Source of the DNA: Chroococcidiopsis sp. CCMEE 29 | Lineage (GTDB): Bacteria; Cyanobacteriota; Cyanobacteriia; Cyanobacteriales; Chroococcidiopsidaceae | Direction of reading: 5' to 3' | NCBI RefSeq assembly: GCF_023558375.1 | Contig: NZ_CP083761.1 | Span: forward strand, 124,001 to 188,000 | Length of the DNA stretch: 64,000 nt | In this document: positions 53,959 through 63,552 of the stretch, in pieces | Layout: each line of letters begins with the position of its first letter | Numbering within the stretch: the stretch's first letter is position 1 | Notes under the pieces: model-generated | Database searches by the model: none | Told to the model about the DNA's origin: nothing | The model's input: only the letters and a program-made list of their open reading frames with translations | Translations under genes and position numbers: made by a program

Positions 53959-55062
53959 ATGAAATCCTCAAAAGTTAAACCCCAGGAATTTAACCTGCAC
54001 TGGCGCGGGACGCTCTCAGATTATGTCACAGCGATCGCCTGGTCACCGTCAGGTAGCACCCTGGTAGCAAGTTCTGCGGCTGGGGAAGTAATGCTCTGGC
54101 ACTCTGGCGAACTCACTACCTTGCAAGCTGGTAACGGTGCATCAGTAGACTGTATTGCCTTTTCCCAAGATGGGCAATTTTTAGCTGCTGGAGGACAAGA
54201 TGGAAAAGTGAAAATTTGGCGCGATCGCACGCTGATTGCCACCTTAGAACATGCTCCAGCTTGGGTTGATCGGCTTGCCTGGAGCCCAATCAGTAACCAG
54301 CTAGCCTTCAGCTTAGGGCGCGATGTCCAAGTGTGGGATGTTGATACCGGAAAGATTACCGCCACTCTAAATTTCGATACCTCCTCAGTATTGGGTCTAG
54401 ATTGGCGTTCAGATGGACAATACCTGGCGATCGCTGGTTATCAGGGAGCCAAGATTTGGCATAGTCAGGACTGGAATGATGACCCTTATGCGCTAATTGT
54501 GCCTTCTGCCAGTGTGGCGATCGCTTGGTCGCCGGATGGCAAATATCTTGCTACTGGCAACCTGGATCGAACCATCACAGTTCTGGAGTGGAACAACCCC
54601 CATCCTTGGGTAATGCGCGGCTTTCCGGGTAAAATTCGCCAGTTAGCTTGGTCAGAGGCTAAAACTCAGTCAGGAGCACCCCTACTAGCTTCTTCTAGCG
54701 TTGACGGCATTGTAGTATGGGAACAAACTGATAAATCTTTAAGTTGGGAAGGCAGAGCGTTGACTCACCACACTGAGGTGATACAGGCAATCGCCTTTCA
54801 GCCCGGTAGTTTCTTCCTCGCTTCTGCTGCTGAGGATGGCTGGGTTTGTCTATGGCACAAAGCCAAGCGATTAGCACAGACTCTTGCAGGTGCTCCTGAC
54901 TCTGGGTTTTCCGGTCTGGCTTGGCATCCTCAAGGGCAACAACTTGCTGCTGGGGGTCAAAGTGGTGAATTGCTCATTTGGTCAAAATCCTTGCGGGGTC
55001 AAGGATTTGTTTCGACCGCTAATGCTTCGCCTGCGGCTGACGCGCTAGGGAGTAGGGAGTAA
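53959..55062 (+). CDS. WD40-repeat protein co-transcribed with the COG0523 GTPase
   Basis: 367 residues forming about seven WD repeats. Examples are [60 protein letters not shown] and [20 protein letters not shown], each followed by a xxxW strand. It is therefore a single beta-propeller, probably cytoplasmic, acting as a scaffold. The partner is unknown, but tight linkage to the metallochaperone suggests a role in zinc delivery. The last about 18 residues ([16 protein letters not shown]) are encoded by repeat-like DNA that overlaps the dapF 3' end. Confidence 0.9.
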   Translation: MKSSKVKPQEFNLHWRGTLSDYVTAIAWSPSGSTLVASSAAGEVMLWHSGELTTLQAGNGASVDCIAFSQDGQFLAAGGQDGKVKIWRDRTLIATLEHAPAWVDRLAWSPISNQLAFSLGRDVQVWDVDTGKITATLNFDTSSVLGLDWRSDGQYLAIAGYQGAKIWHSQDWNDDPYALIVPSASVAIAWSPDGKYLATGNLDRTITVLEWNNPHPWVMRGFPGKIRQLAWSEAKTQSGAPLLASSSVDGIVVWEQTDKSLSWEGRALTHHTEVIQAIAFQPGSFFLASAAEDGWVCLWHKAKRLAQTLAGAPDSGFSGLAWHPQGQQLAAGGQSGELLIWSKSLRGQGFVSTANASPAADALGSRE

Positions 55063-55898
55063 AACTGACCTGTAAATACTCGCTCGGCTGGTCCTGTCAT
55101 ATAAACTCGCTGGTCTACTTCTGACCATTCGATTTGCAGACAGCCGCCGGGAAGTTCCACCGTAGCAGAGCGATCGCACTTACCGATCAACACCCCTGCA
55201 ACCAACGAAGCACAAGCACCCGTTCCACAGGCTAAAGTTGCCCCAGCGCCTCTTTCCCACACTCGCATCTTCAGGTAGTCACGCTGCACGACTTCAATAA
55301 ATTCCGTATTAGTCCGCTGGGGAAAAGCTGGATGATGCTCGAACTGAGGACCAATAGTTTCTAGGGGAATAGCTGCCACGTCCTCCACAAAGGTAATACA
55401 GTGGGGATTACCCATGCTGACACAAGTAACAGACCAAGTTTTTCCCGCTACTTCTAGAGGTTGGTCAATCACTTTCTCATTCGCTGGCGCGAGTGTGGTA
55501 GGAATTTCAGCAGCTAGTAGCCTCGGTACACCCATATCGACTTTGACTTGCCCCTCAGCAGTCATTTGGGGTGTAATCACACCAGCGAGAGTGTGAATTC
55601 GGTATTGGGCTAGGTTGCTTCTATCACCCTCTATTTCAGCTACAAATCTTGCTAAGCAGCGAATTCCATTGCCACACATTTCTGGCTCTGAACCGTCGGA
55701 GTTGAAAATTCGCATGCTGTAATCAGTACCGTCTTGTCCTGGCAAGGCGAAGATTACGCCGTCAGCGCCGATCCCAAAGTGGCGATCGCATAACTCAACT
55801 GCCTGTTCTGGCGCGATTACGGGTTCTGATGACGAGCGGTTGTCAATCAGAATGAAGTCATTTCCTAGTCCGTGATATTTGGCAAACTCAATCGACAC
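54999..55898 (-). CDS. dapF: Diaminopimelate epimerase
   Basis: About 299 residues from the GTG at 55898, preceded by GAGGAAAGATCAA. Catalytic Cys residues occur in [15 protein letters not shown] and [32 protein letters not shown] is the N-terminal signature. It converts LL- to meso-diaminopimelate for lysine and peptidoglycan. The C-terminal about 20 residues after GPAERVFTG ([16 protein letters not shown]) are unusual. They overlap the WD40 gene for 64 bases in convergent orientation, within repeat-like DNA. Confidence 0.96.
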   Translation of the reverse strand: MSIEFAKYHGLGNDFILIDNRSSSEPVIAPEQAVELCDRHFGIGADGVIFALPGQDGTDYSMRIFNSDGSEPEMCGNGIRCLARFVAEIEGDRSNLAQYRIHTLAGVITPQMTAEGQVKVDMGVPRLLAAEIPTTLAPANEKVIDQPLEVAGKTWSVTCVSMGNPHCITFVEDVAAIPLETIGPQFEHHPAFPQRTNTEFIEVVQRDYLKMRVWERGAGATLACGTGACASLVAGVLIGKCDRSATVELPGGCLQIEWSEVDQRVYMTGPAERVFTGQFYSLLPSASAAGEALAVETNP

Positions 55899-56040
55899 TT
55901 GATCTTTCCTCAACTAATAAAGAGATCTAACTAACATCCTGGCAAAATAGACCACAAATCAAGAGGCAGTAATAACTTAATAAAAGTCAGCCCAGCGAAT
56001 AAGGGGATAAATTCGATCTTATTGCTAGAACCAAATTACT

Positions 56041-56547
56041 TCAGCCTGTCATCTCTAGGTGCTTGAGAGCAAGCCTAGTAATTGATGCTTGCTCAACTCT
56101 ACAAAGCCTTATAGTTTCTAGAATCTGCGCGCCATGTTTCTTGTAAAAGGCAATGCCACGGGTATTGTTAGTAGCAACCGTCCATTCAATCCGTCCACAA
56201 TTCTTTGACTGGGCAATTGTAGCTAGGTGCATTAGTAATGCTGTACCCACTCCCCTTCCACGCATTTGAGGTTGAACAAAAAGGTCATCAAGCCAAATAC
56301 TAGGTTGTGCCAAAAAGCTGGAGTAAGTATAGAAAAAAAGAGCAAACCCTACAGTACTTCCTTCCAACTCAGCAAATAATACACTCGCCAGTGGAGGATT
56401 GCAAAATAATGTCTGCTTCAGCTTAGGGGCTGTTGCCTCTAATCCACTTGGACATCCATCGAACTTAGCTTTTTGTGAAAGGAAGGAAAGAATTAACTCA
56501 ACATCATCTATATTGGCAGCTCTAACTTGTATATCCATCTCACTCAT
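56041..56547 (-). CDS. GNAT-family N-acetyltransferase
   Basis: 168 residues. IQVRAANIDDVELILSFL begins the fold. IWLDDLFVQPQMRGRGVGTA carries the acetyl-CoA loop (RGRGVGTAL), and WTVATNNTRGIAFYKKHGAQ completes motif B. The pattern LDDLFV and FYKKHGA resembles diamine/spermidine acetyltransferases, but the substrate is uncertain. It is divergent from the broken LysR gene, the usual arrangement for a regulator and its target. Confidence 0.88.
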   Translation of the reverse strand: MSEMDIQVRAANIDDVELILSFLSQKAKFDGCPSGLEATAPKLKQTLFCNPPLASVLFAELEGSTVGFALFFYTYSSFLAQPSIWLDDLFVQPQMRGRGVGTALLMHLATIAQSKNCGRIEWTVATNNTRGIAFYKKHGAQILETIRLCRVEQASITRLALKHLEMTG

Positions 56548-56660
56548 TTTTGATTCTTAGGTAACGCATATCAATTACTTTATGAGGGACACTATATAGA
56601 TGTCCAATATATTTTTTACTAGCTATTTATATTTAAAATGTATAAATAGCCTAGTGAGTC

Positions 56661-57545
56661 ATGGAACTGCGATATCTGTACTACTTCATTGCTGTGGCAG
56701 AAGAACTACATTTCAGCCGTGCAGCAGAGAGACTACATATTGCCCAACCACCTCTCAGCCAACAAATCCGCGATCTAGAAACAGAATTGGGAGTAAAACT
56801 TTTTGAGCGGACTAAGCGTCGAGTAGAATTGACTGCTGCTGGGCAAGTGTTCCTCTAAGAAGCTCGGCGGGCGCTTCAGCAAGTTAATTGGGCAGTCAAA
56901 GCAGCACAGCGAGCTAGTCGTGGCGATATTGGTCGATTAGTCGTAGGCTTTAATAGTTCAGCCACTTACAGCGTTCTGCCCAGAATTCTGCAGGTATTTC
57001 GAGCAAGCTGTCCGGATGTCGAGCTAGTGTTGCAGGAACTAACAACTAGTCAACAGCTAGAGTCCCTGCATCACAGCAAAATTGGTGTGGGTCTTCTTTA
57101 CCTGTATGTAGATGACAGTGAGCTACACTTTTTATCAGTCTTGAAGGAACCTTTGCTCGTAGCAATTTCCGACAGCCATCTGTTAGTCAATCAACCTCAG
57201 ATATCCATACACGCACTAGGGCATGAACCTTTTATTTTGCCTCCTCGTGATATCGGAGCAGGACTGTACAGCCAAATCATGAGTTTTTTTCAGCAGACTG
57301 GTTTTACCCCAAAAGTGTTACAGGAAGCCATCTTGCTTCAGACTGCGATTAGTTTAGTTGCCGGAGGGTTTGGGGTGGCGCTAGTACCTGCCTCTCTCCA
57401 GAATTTGCAAAGAAGAGGGGTTGTTTATAAGCCTTTGCAGGAACCAACCCCTGAGATAGAAATATCCTTAGCTTGGCGGCGAGATGATTCTTCTCCAGTT
57501 TTGCAAAAGTTCCTGAATTCAGTTCGCGAAATAGCTCAGGAATAA
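56661..57545 (+). pseudogene. LysR-family regulator with an internal TAA stop
   Basis: The frame 56661-57545 (295 codons) is continuous except for TAA at 56856-56858. Before it: [20 protein letters not shown] then [20 protein letters not shown], a complete HTH ending GQVFL. After it: EARRALQQVNWAVKAAQRAS and the whole substrate-binding domain. FLEEARR is the normal sequence, so a GAA-to-TAA change explains it. The upstream GNAT gene is the probable former target. Confidence 0.88.
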
Positions 57546-57838
57546 GCTGATATGCCTTTAAGTTGCATGTTCAGAGTCCTGGAAGACGCCCCGACGCGGG
57601 GACACCCAGACGCGGGGATGCAATTTGAATACCGATTAGCTTAACACTCCGCCTACTCTACTCAAGTCTCTACCATCTAAAGGCTCTAGGTTTTCACGCT
57701 ACCTTTTTGTAAGCTAAATCGAGACCTAGCATTTTGGATTTTGAATTTTGGATTGAAAATCCCTTGTTGATAGGCTGCTTAACTGAAAACGTTAGCATTA
57801 CCAGAATTTCATTATTCGGGGGTAACAACTAAAAAACT
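57546..57838. other. Repeat-bearing spacer before hfq
   Basis: It contains two copies of GACGCGGGGA (57593-57602 and 57609-57618), with a CCCCG...CGGGG hairpin possible. The dispersed TTTTGGATTTTGAATTTTGG repeat lies near 57730. The presumed hfq promoter lies further downstream in AT-rich DNA. No ORF. Confidence 0.5.
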
Positions 57839-58054
57839 ATGGCTAGTGAATTTGACACTGCCTTACCGAGCATTCGACAAGTGCAAACGCTAATTAAAGA
57901 AGCGATCGCAGTCGAGTTGAAACTTGTAACTGGCGATCTGCTGACTGGAAAACTTGGTTGGCAGGATCAAAATTGCATTTGTCTGCTAGATGAAAATAAT
58001 CAACCTATCACTGTCTGGCGACAGGCGATCGCCTATCTGAAGCCAAAGAAATAG
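57839..58054 (+). CDS. hfq: Cyanobacterial-type Hfq
   Basis: 71 residues: LPSIRQVQTLIKEAIAVELK then LVTGDLLTGKLGWQDQNCIC and ITVWRQAIAYLKPK. It is the divergent cyanobacterial Sm-like protein, shorter than E. coli Hfq and with the altered Sm2 motif WRQAIAYLKP instead of YKHAI. In Synechocystis it binds the PilB1 ATPase rather than acting as a classic sRNA chaperone. dapF commonly neighbours hfq in cyanobacteria. Here the acetyltransferase and LysR pseudogene lie between them. Confidence 0.92.
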   Translation: MASEFDTALPSIRQVQTLIKEAIAVELKLVTGDLLTGKLGWQDQNCICLLDENNQPITVWRQAIAYLKPKK

Positions 58055-58056
58055 CT

Positions 58057-60384
58057 CTACGGCTCTCGCCAACTATCCATAGGTAGAAACTCTCGCAAGC
58101 CTTCAGCCTCAACAGCTTTCAAGACTGGAACAAATGGAATTGCCTTGTTGGTTGAGGAAAGTAACTGTTGGAGCTGATTCAAAGCTGGGTAGGCACCACA
58201 TAATAGCAGCTGGTCCCCAGCTTGCAGATTCATACTGCCATCGGGAAACCGAATAAACTTCCCATCCCGCCGAATCGCTTGCACCTGCACCCCGTAAATC
58301 CGGCGGATATCCAATTCTGCCAGAGTTTGATTAATCACCGGGCTATCATTTGGCACTATTAACCAATGGCAGGGGTTGTTTTCTTCTGGAACAGTTGCCA
58401 CACCCTTAGCCAATTCTTCCAAAGCAGCTAGTTCTTCAGATTCTCCTACTAACAACAGGCGATCGCCTGGTTCTAAAATCGTTTTCGCGGTTGGATAATC
58501 AACCTCCTCGCCATTTGCCCGCTGAATTGCCATTAAACTCACCCCAGTTAAGTAACGCAAATCAGCTTCTTCTAACGTCATCCCAGTCAGAGGCGAACCT
58601 TCCGGAAGGCCATACCAGCGGCTATTTAAATCTTGGGCAGCCAGTTTCAAGTCGCGGGAAATCTGAGAAGCCGTGCGCTCCGGTCGCAGTTCTAGATAAT
58701 GGTGGCTGCGAATTTGCTGCATTTCTCGTTGAATCACCGGTTGAGACAAACCGATGCCAATCAATAGATGGCTTGCCAGTTCCAAACTAGCCTCAAACTC
58801 TGGTTGCACTACCTCCCTGGCTCCTAGTTGGTAAAGTAGTTCAATATCTTTGTCCTGATTGGCACGCACTACTACATCTAAGTCAGGGGACAACTCCAAA
58901 GCGCGTTTCAGACACAGGCGACTACTCATGGGGTCAGGCAATGCAATAGCTAGCGATCGCGCCTGATCTACCCCTGCTTTTTCCAGTACATGTAAACTCG
59001 CAGCATTGCCATATACATAAGCTACCCCTGCCTCCCGAAGTTGCTGAATCCGACTTTCAGATTGATCGATGACCACCAGTGGATGTCCATGCTCCTGCAT
59101 TAGTCGCACCAAATTGCTACCCACTCGCCCATAACCACAGACCACTACATGATTTTGCCTGGGTACGTCTGCCGCTACTTCCAGCGGTACATCCATATTG
59201 TCTAACCACGACTTCAGCCAAGGTAGCTCCAACAGCTTTGGCACCAGCCTTAACACAAAAGGTGTGAGCACCAGCGTTACTGCCGTTGTTCCCAAAATTA
59301 ATAGATACACGCGGCGGGAAACTAAACCGAGCGATCGCCCCTCACTGGCTAAAACAAACGAAAATTCTCCGATTTGGGCTAGTCCCAAACCAACCAACAA
59401 CGCGGTTTTTACCGGATAGCGAAAGGCTTTAACAATAGGCATCACAATCAAAAACTTGCCTACCAATACCAACGCCACCAGCCCCAAAATCAACTCCAGA
59501 TTTTGCCACAAAAATATTGGGTCAATCAGCATCCCAATCGCCGCAAAAAACAGAGTGGCAAAGATATCCCGCAGCGGCTCTACATAAGCCAGAGTTTGGT
59601 CGGCATATTCCACCTCCGAAATCATCAGTCCGGCGACAAAGGCCCCCATCTCAATCGAAAGCCCTAAATGCTCTGTCAGTAGCGCAATGCCCAAACACAG
59701 TGCCACCACTCCCAGTAAAAACAGTTCTCGGCTCTCTGTACGAGCTAGCAGCCGCAACAATGGCGGTATCAGCCAAATTCCTGCTGCTATTGCTCCCGCT
59801 GCAAATAAACCGATTCGTAAAAGCGCTGTTAGTACAGCGATGCCGATTGATTCAGCTGGCTGATCGAGGGCTGGTAACACTGCCAGCATCAATCCCAGTG
59901 CCAAGTCCTGAACAACTAATATTCCCAGCATTACTTGCCCCTGGGGGGTTTCCGTTTCGTTACGCTCCATCAAGCACTTGAGTACAACTGCTGTGGAAGA
60001 TAAAGACAAGATCGCTCCCAGAAACACACCTTGAGCCGGAGAATTTACCCAACCTACTCCTAGCGATACCAGTGTGGTCACTAAGATAGTCAAGGCGATT
60101 TGCAGACCACCGCCGCCCAAACTAATTACCTGAACTTTTTTAAGTTCAGCCAAAGAAAACTCAACCCCTAGGGCAAACAATAAAAAGGCTACTCCGAACT
60201 GAGCCAGAGTTTCTACCTGAATTAATTCTTTTATGAGTCCTAACCCGGCAGGTCCAACGACCATTCCACCAAGCAGGTAACCCAGTAAAACAGGTTGACG
60301 ACATAGCGCCGCTAACAGCCCTCCACCAGCGGCGACGGCAAGAACTAATACTAAGTCAACAATTAGCCTAAAATCTTCTTGCAC
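58057..60384 (-). CDS. CPA2 (KefB-type) cation:proton antiporter with TrkA-N and TrkA-C domains
   Basis: 775 residues. About 12 membrane helices (1-385) include PVLLGYLLGGMVVGPAGLGL, FLLFALGVEFSLAEL, LSSTAVVLKCLMERNET and LAQIGEFSFVLASEG. A TrkA-N Rossmann domain follows (HVVVCGYGRVGSNLVRLMQE, about residue 415). After it come two TrkA-C domains (about 575-660 and 670-750). It exports K+ or Na+ in exchange for protons under nucleotide control. Stops of this gene and hfq are 2 bases apart (convergent). Confidence 0.93.
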   Translation of the reverse strand: MQEDFRLIVDLVLVLAVAAGGGLLAALCRQPVLLGYLLGGMVVGPAGLGLIKELIQVETLAQFGVAFLLFALGVEFSLAELKKVQVISLGGGGLQIALTILVTTLVSLGVGWVNSPAQGVFLGAILSLSSTAVVLKCLMERNETETPQGQVMLGILVVQDLALGLMLAVLPALDQPAESIGIAVLTALLRIGLFAAGAIAAGIWLIPPLLRLLARTESRELFLLGVVALCLGIALLTEHLGLSIEMGAFVAGLMISEVEYADQTLAYVEPLRDIFATLFFAAIGMLIDPIFLWQNLELILGLVALVLVGKFLIVMPIVKAFRYPVKTALLVGLGLAQIGEFSFVLASEGRSLGLVSRRVYLLILGTTAVTLVLTPFVLRLVPKLLELPWLKSWLDNMDVPLEVAADVPRQNHVVVCGYGRVGSNLVRLMQEHGHPLVVIDQSESRIQQLREAGVAYVYGNAASLHVLEKAGVDQARSLAIALPDPMSSRLCLKRALELSPDLDVVVRANQDKDIELLYQLGAREVVQPEFEASLELASHLLIGIGLSQPVIQREMQQIRSHHYLELRPERTASQISRDLKLAAQDLNSRWYGLPEGSPLTGMTLEEADLRYLTGVSLMAIQRANGEEVDYPTAKTILEPGDRLLLVGESEELAALEELAKGVATVPEENNPCHWLIVPNDSPVINQTLAELDIRRIYGVQVQAIRRDGKFIRFPDGSMNLQAGDQLLLCGAYPALNQLQQLLSSTNKAIPFVPVLKAVEAEGLREFLPMDSWREP

Positions 60385-60564
60385 AAATTTTTAAAGAACT
60401 ATTAAGACGTATAAACTTCAGCATACATATTTTTCTATTTCTCAGAGTCGCAGACAATACATCTGCACGCTTTAAAAAAGCAGTCGGATGGAAACATCAC
60501 AGACCAGACGCTAGTCTAGTTGGTCGTTATGACTACCCAAGCTCACGCTCATCACTCCTCGATT

Positions 60565-61455
60565 ATGAAGTTCTCACTCCTCACTCCTCACTCCTCACTC
60601 GTAAAAAACAGTTTGATCCTAAGTATGGCTATTGCACCCATTGCCTTAGCTGCACCGGCACAAGCACTGCAAGTCCAAGTAATTCCTGCCAACCCTAAAC
60701 TGGGAGACACGCTATCAGTAGTAATTCAGCCGGATAATCCAGCAAGTAATAGCAGACCGTCTGTAACAATCAACCAGAAAACTTACCCGGCATTTGCGAT
60801 CGCCCCGAATAAATTTCGCGCTTTGGTGCCTACGACCCCATTAGAGCAACCTGGGAAAAGGCAAATTCAAGTCAGTGCCGCCGGTCAGGTAAGGAACTTG
60901 TTGCTGCTGGTGGGCGATCGCAAGTTCCCTGTACAACGCATTAATCTACCTCCTGGTAAGGCTGGACTAGAGGCGACGAAGTATGAACTTAACCGAGTGG
61001 CAGCTTTCAAGCAACTGGTAACACCGCAAAAATTCTGGAATGGTCCTTTCCTTAAACCCAACCAGGGGCGGATCACTACAGTTTATGGTGTGCGTCGGTA
61101 CTACAACGGTAAATTTGCCAATGACTACTACCATCGCGGTGTAGATTACGCTGGTGCAATCGGTTCACCCGTGGTTGCTCCAGCATCTGGGCGAGTCGCT
61201 TTAGTAGGGCAGGTATCGCAAGGGTTCCGCGTTCACGGTAATATTGTTGGCATTGACCACGGGCAAGGTGTGACCAGCATTTATATGCACCTGAGTCGGA
61301 TTAATGTCAAAGAGGGAGATTTTGTCAAAGCGGGTCAAGTGATTGGTGCCGTTGGGTCAACCGGTGCTTCTACCGGCCCTCACTTGCACTGGGGACTTTA
61401 CGTTAATGGACAATCTGTTGACCCACTACCCTGGCGAGATCAGGGAATTAATTAG
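60565..61455 (+). CDS. Exported M23-family metallopeptidase
   Basis: 296 residues from the ATG at 60565; an ATG at 60529 is also in frame. A signal peptide (LILSMAIAPIALAAPAQA) is preceded by residues encoded by CTCACTC heptamers (SLLTPHSSL), a repeat expansion inside the 5' end. An N-terminal Ig-like region (VIPANPKLGDTLSVVIQPDN) leads to the LytM domain with zinc motifs HRGVDYAG (HxxxD) and GPHLHWGLYV (HxH). It should hydrolyse peptidoglycan cross-links in the periplasm. Confidence 0.92.
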   Translation: MKFSLLTPHSSLVKNSLILSMAIAPIALAAPAQALQVQVIPANPKLGDTLSVVIQPDNPASNSRPSVTINQKTYPAFAIAPNKFRALVPTTPLEQPGKRQIQVSAAGQVRNLLLLVGDRKFPVQRINLPPGKAGLEATKYELNRVAAFKQLVTPQKFWNGPFLKPNQGRITTVYGVRRYYNGKFANDYYHRGVDYAGAIGSPVVAPASGRVALVGQVSQGFRVHGNIVGIDHGQGVTSIYMHLSRINVKEGDFVKAGQVIGAVGSTGASTGPHLHWGLYVNGQSVDPLPWRDQGIN

Positions 61456-61496
61456 AGCTTTGTTACTTTTGCTTTAGGAGTAGGGCAAGATATTCC

Positions 61497-62087
61497 ATGG
61501 GTAGTCAACTCGTGAGCAAGCCCGGAGAGTCTAGAAGTGCTATGAGTATTCAAAAAATCGTTGAACAAGCCCTCCACGATGGTTATCTGACACCAGCAAT
61601 GGAAGCAGAGGTAGGTCAAATCTGTGATACTGCCTCCGAACTGTCAATGGAAGACTACACGGCGCTAGATAAGCTCATGGGAGCGCTGTTAACTGGCGAA
61701 GTGGCGGCAATACAGCGCAAACAGTTTATTAATGTAATGGAGGAGTTGGTGCTAACGGAAGCGATCGCCCGAGTGGCAGAAATTGAAATTACCAGTGGTC
61801 ACACTCTGGATGTAGGAGATATTGCCGCTTATGCCTTGAATCGCCTCCCTCCCCTGTATGCCACTACCGAAGAAGGCGCAAACTACCAACGTCAAAGAGC
61901 TCAGGAAGAACTGCAAGCTTTGATTGCTCAACAAATTGACGAAGCGATCGCCCGCAACTTGGATCGACCAGATTTTTTCCCAGAACGGCAAGCAATCGGG
62001 AAAAGTACTGGCAACGAAGTGCTAAAGCAAGTTAGTACTCTACTCCAAGCCTACGCTCCCAACTTTGAGCAAACACACATTTGGTAG
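61497..62087 (+). CDS. ComFB-domain protein
   Basis: 196 residues; an ATG at 61542 is an alternative start. The ComFB block is NVMEELVLTEAIARVAEIEI followed by DVGDIAAYALNRLPPLYATT. The N-terminal helical part (IVEQALHDGYLTPAMEAEVG) is a separate repeat-like module common in cyanobacteria. ComFB-type proteins in cyanobacteria have been described as cyclic-dinucleotide receptors affecting competence and motility. The zinc-binding Cys residues of Bacillus ComFB are not evident. Confidence 0.82.
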   Translation: MGSQLVSKPGESRSAMSIQKIVEQALHDGYLTPAMEAEVGQICDTASELSMEDYTALDKLMGALLTGEVAAIQRKQFINVMEELVLTEAIARVAEIEITSGHTLDVGDIAAYALNRLPPLYATTEEGANYQRQRAQEELQALIAQQIDEAIARNLDRPDFFPERQAIGKSTGNEVLKQVSTLLQAYAPNFEQTHIW

Positions 62088-62100
62088 CAGCCATATAGTC

Positions 62101-62128
62101 CCCGCTGCCTGTTAGAGGCCAGCGCGGG
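62101..62128 (+). terminator. GC-rich hairpin after the ComFB-like gene
   Basis: CCCGC...GCGGG with an inner CCT/AGG pairing forms an imperfect stem 13 bases past the stop codon. The following tract (CTTTCC) is only weakly T-rich, so terminator function is uncertain. Confidence 0.4.
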
Positions 62129-62356
62129 CTTTCCTGGTAGTAAACACCTAAAGTTACAGTGTGCTTCACTAACTCTTCACATAACGGTAGTAACTTAACA
62201 AAGTCTTATTAGTTTTTTCGTATACCTGCGGATAGGATTAGGCACACTAGAAGGGGGAGATTGTTACAGCTTCTGGTTTTAAGAACCTATGCTTTAAGCT
62301 CTAGACCAAAAAATGTGGCAGTTGAGCAACTTTGGTGGTTGTGGGAGAGAAGAGTA

Positions 62357-62545
62357 ATGCTGGAGAAATTATTGATAGCCGTCGCGATTACGTTTTGCCT
62401 CAACCTGTTCTTAGGAGTCCACTTAATAAATGCCAACAAGCCTACTTCTAGTTACCATCTGGTAAAAACGCAAAACCCCTTAATGAGAATATTATTAACT
62501 CATGGTTTCCGCCGTAAATTACTGTTACCGTCTTATGGCGGCTAG
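62357..62545 (+). CDS. Small single-span membrane protein, unrecognised
   Basis: 62 residues from the ATG at 62357, which has GAGAAGAG upstream. One N-terminal membrane span (LIAVAITFCLNLFLGVHLI) is followed by a basic tail (LTHGFRRKLLLPSYGG). A strong terminator 15 bases downstream supports a real transcript. Function unknown. Confidence 0.55.
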   Translation: MLEKLLIAVAITFCLNLFLGVHLINANKPTSSYHLVKTQNPLMRILLTHGFRRKLLLPSYGG

Positions 62546-62559
62546 AAGCAACAAGGAAG

Positions 62560-62595
62560 GATGAGGGATGGATTGATTCATCCCTTATCTTTTTT
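62560..62595 (+). terminator. Strong Rho-independent terminator
   Basis: GATGAGGGATG pairs with CATCCCTTATC (one mismatch) around an 8-base loop and is followed by six T. It ends the small membrane-protein transcript and insulates the sigma factor gene. Confidence 0.88.
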
Positions 62596-62740
62596 ATCTA
62601 AATCCAGACCGGAGCAGTTTTGATTGAGTAGTAAACCAGTTGGGTAAGGTGAGCCAGCAACAAATCTGGCACTATAGATGGGAACATCCTCGCGATCGCA
62701 GTGTCTAATAAATAGGGATGTTTTAGAGCCCTTGGCGTCT

Positions 62741-63400
62741 ATGAGTCAATCAATTTCTGTAAGCTGGTCAACGGTTGACGCAACTGTTACTCCAGCGCCA
62801 GTGCAAGTAGACAAACTGTCTAATTACGATTTAATTTTGCGCTGTCAAGCTGGACTGCGCCCAGAACGAGTTGCCTTTGCAGAGCTACTGCGTCGTTATC
62901 AACCTCACGTTGAGCGGGTTTTATACCATCTTGCTCCTGATTGGCAAGACCGGGCAGATCTAGCTCAAGAAATCTGGATTCGGGTTTACCGGAATATTAA
63001 CCGCTTAAATGAGCCGGTCAAGTTCCGGGGCTGGTTGAGCCGCATTGCCACGAACTTGTTTTATGACGAGTTGCGTAAACGCAAGCGGGTTTCTAGTCCT
63101 TTGTCACTGGATGCTCCCCGCTCACTAGAGGATGGCGATATGGATTGGGAAATTGCTGGAGATCATCCTAGCCCAGAGGAAGAGTTGACAACGCGAGAAT
63201 TTTATGAGCAGTTGCATGAGGCGATCGCCGATTTACCAGAGGTGTTTCGCACGACGATTGTGCTCAGAGAAATTGAAGGGCTGCCTTACGAAGAGATTGC
63301 CGAAATTACCCAGGTTTCCCTCGGAACTGTGAAGTCGAGAATCGCTAGAGCTAGGGCTAGACTCCAATCCCAGCTGCAAGGTTATCTAAACGGTCAATAA
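62741..63400 (+). CDS. sigG: ECF (group 3) RNA polymerase sigma factor, SigG type
   Basis: 219 residues from the ATG at 62741 (MSQSISVSWSTVD). Region 2: VAFAELLRRYQPHVERVLYH, DRADLAQEIWIRVYRNI and FRGWLSRIATNLFYDELRKR. Region 4: LPEVFRTTIVLREIEGLPYE, then EIAEITQVSLGTVKSRIARA. It is an extracytoplasmic-function sigma factor, most like cyanobacterial SigG, linked to envelope stress. A probable anti-sigma gene follows after 152 bases. Confidence 0.92.
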   Translation: MSQSISVSWSTVDATVTPAPVQVDKLSNYDLILRCQAGLRPERVAFAELLRRYQPHVERVLYHLAPDWQDRADLAQEIWIRVYRNINRLNEPVKFRGWLSRIATNLFYDELRKRKRVSSPLSLDAPRSLEDGDMDWEIAGDHPSPEEELTTREFYEQLHEAIADLPEVFRTTIVLREIEGLPYEEIAEITQVSLGTVKSRIARARARLQSQLQGYLNGQ

Positions 63401-63552
63401 GCTAGGAACCTAAAGTAGGAGGCAAAAGTTGGCGCAATTATGCCTTAAAGAAGAATTCACCCAAAGCCAGTAATTCTACGATCAGGAAGGACTGAATAAC
63501 TGGTGTCACTTAACGGGTGTCTACCCCCGCTTGCCTTGGTAGTGATGTTAAA

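Noticed and set aside
60570-60600. ACTCCTCAC string resembling the conserved single-stranded motif of the cyanobacterial sRNA Yfr1
   Set aside because: It is a simple CTCACTC heptamer array inside the 5' end of the M23 gene, without the two flanking Yfr1 hairpins.
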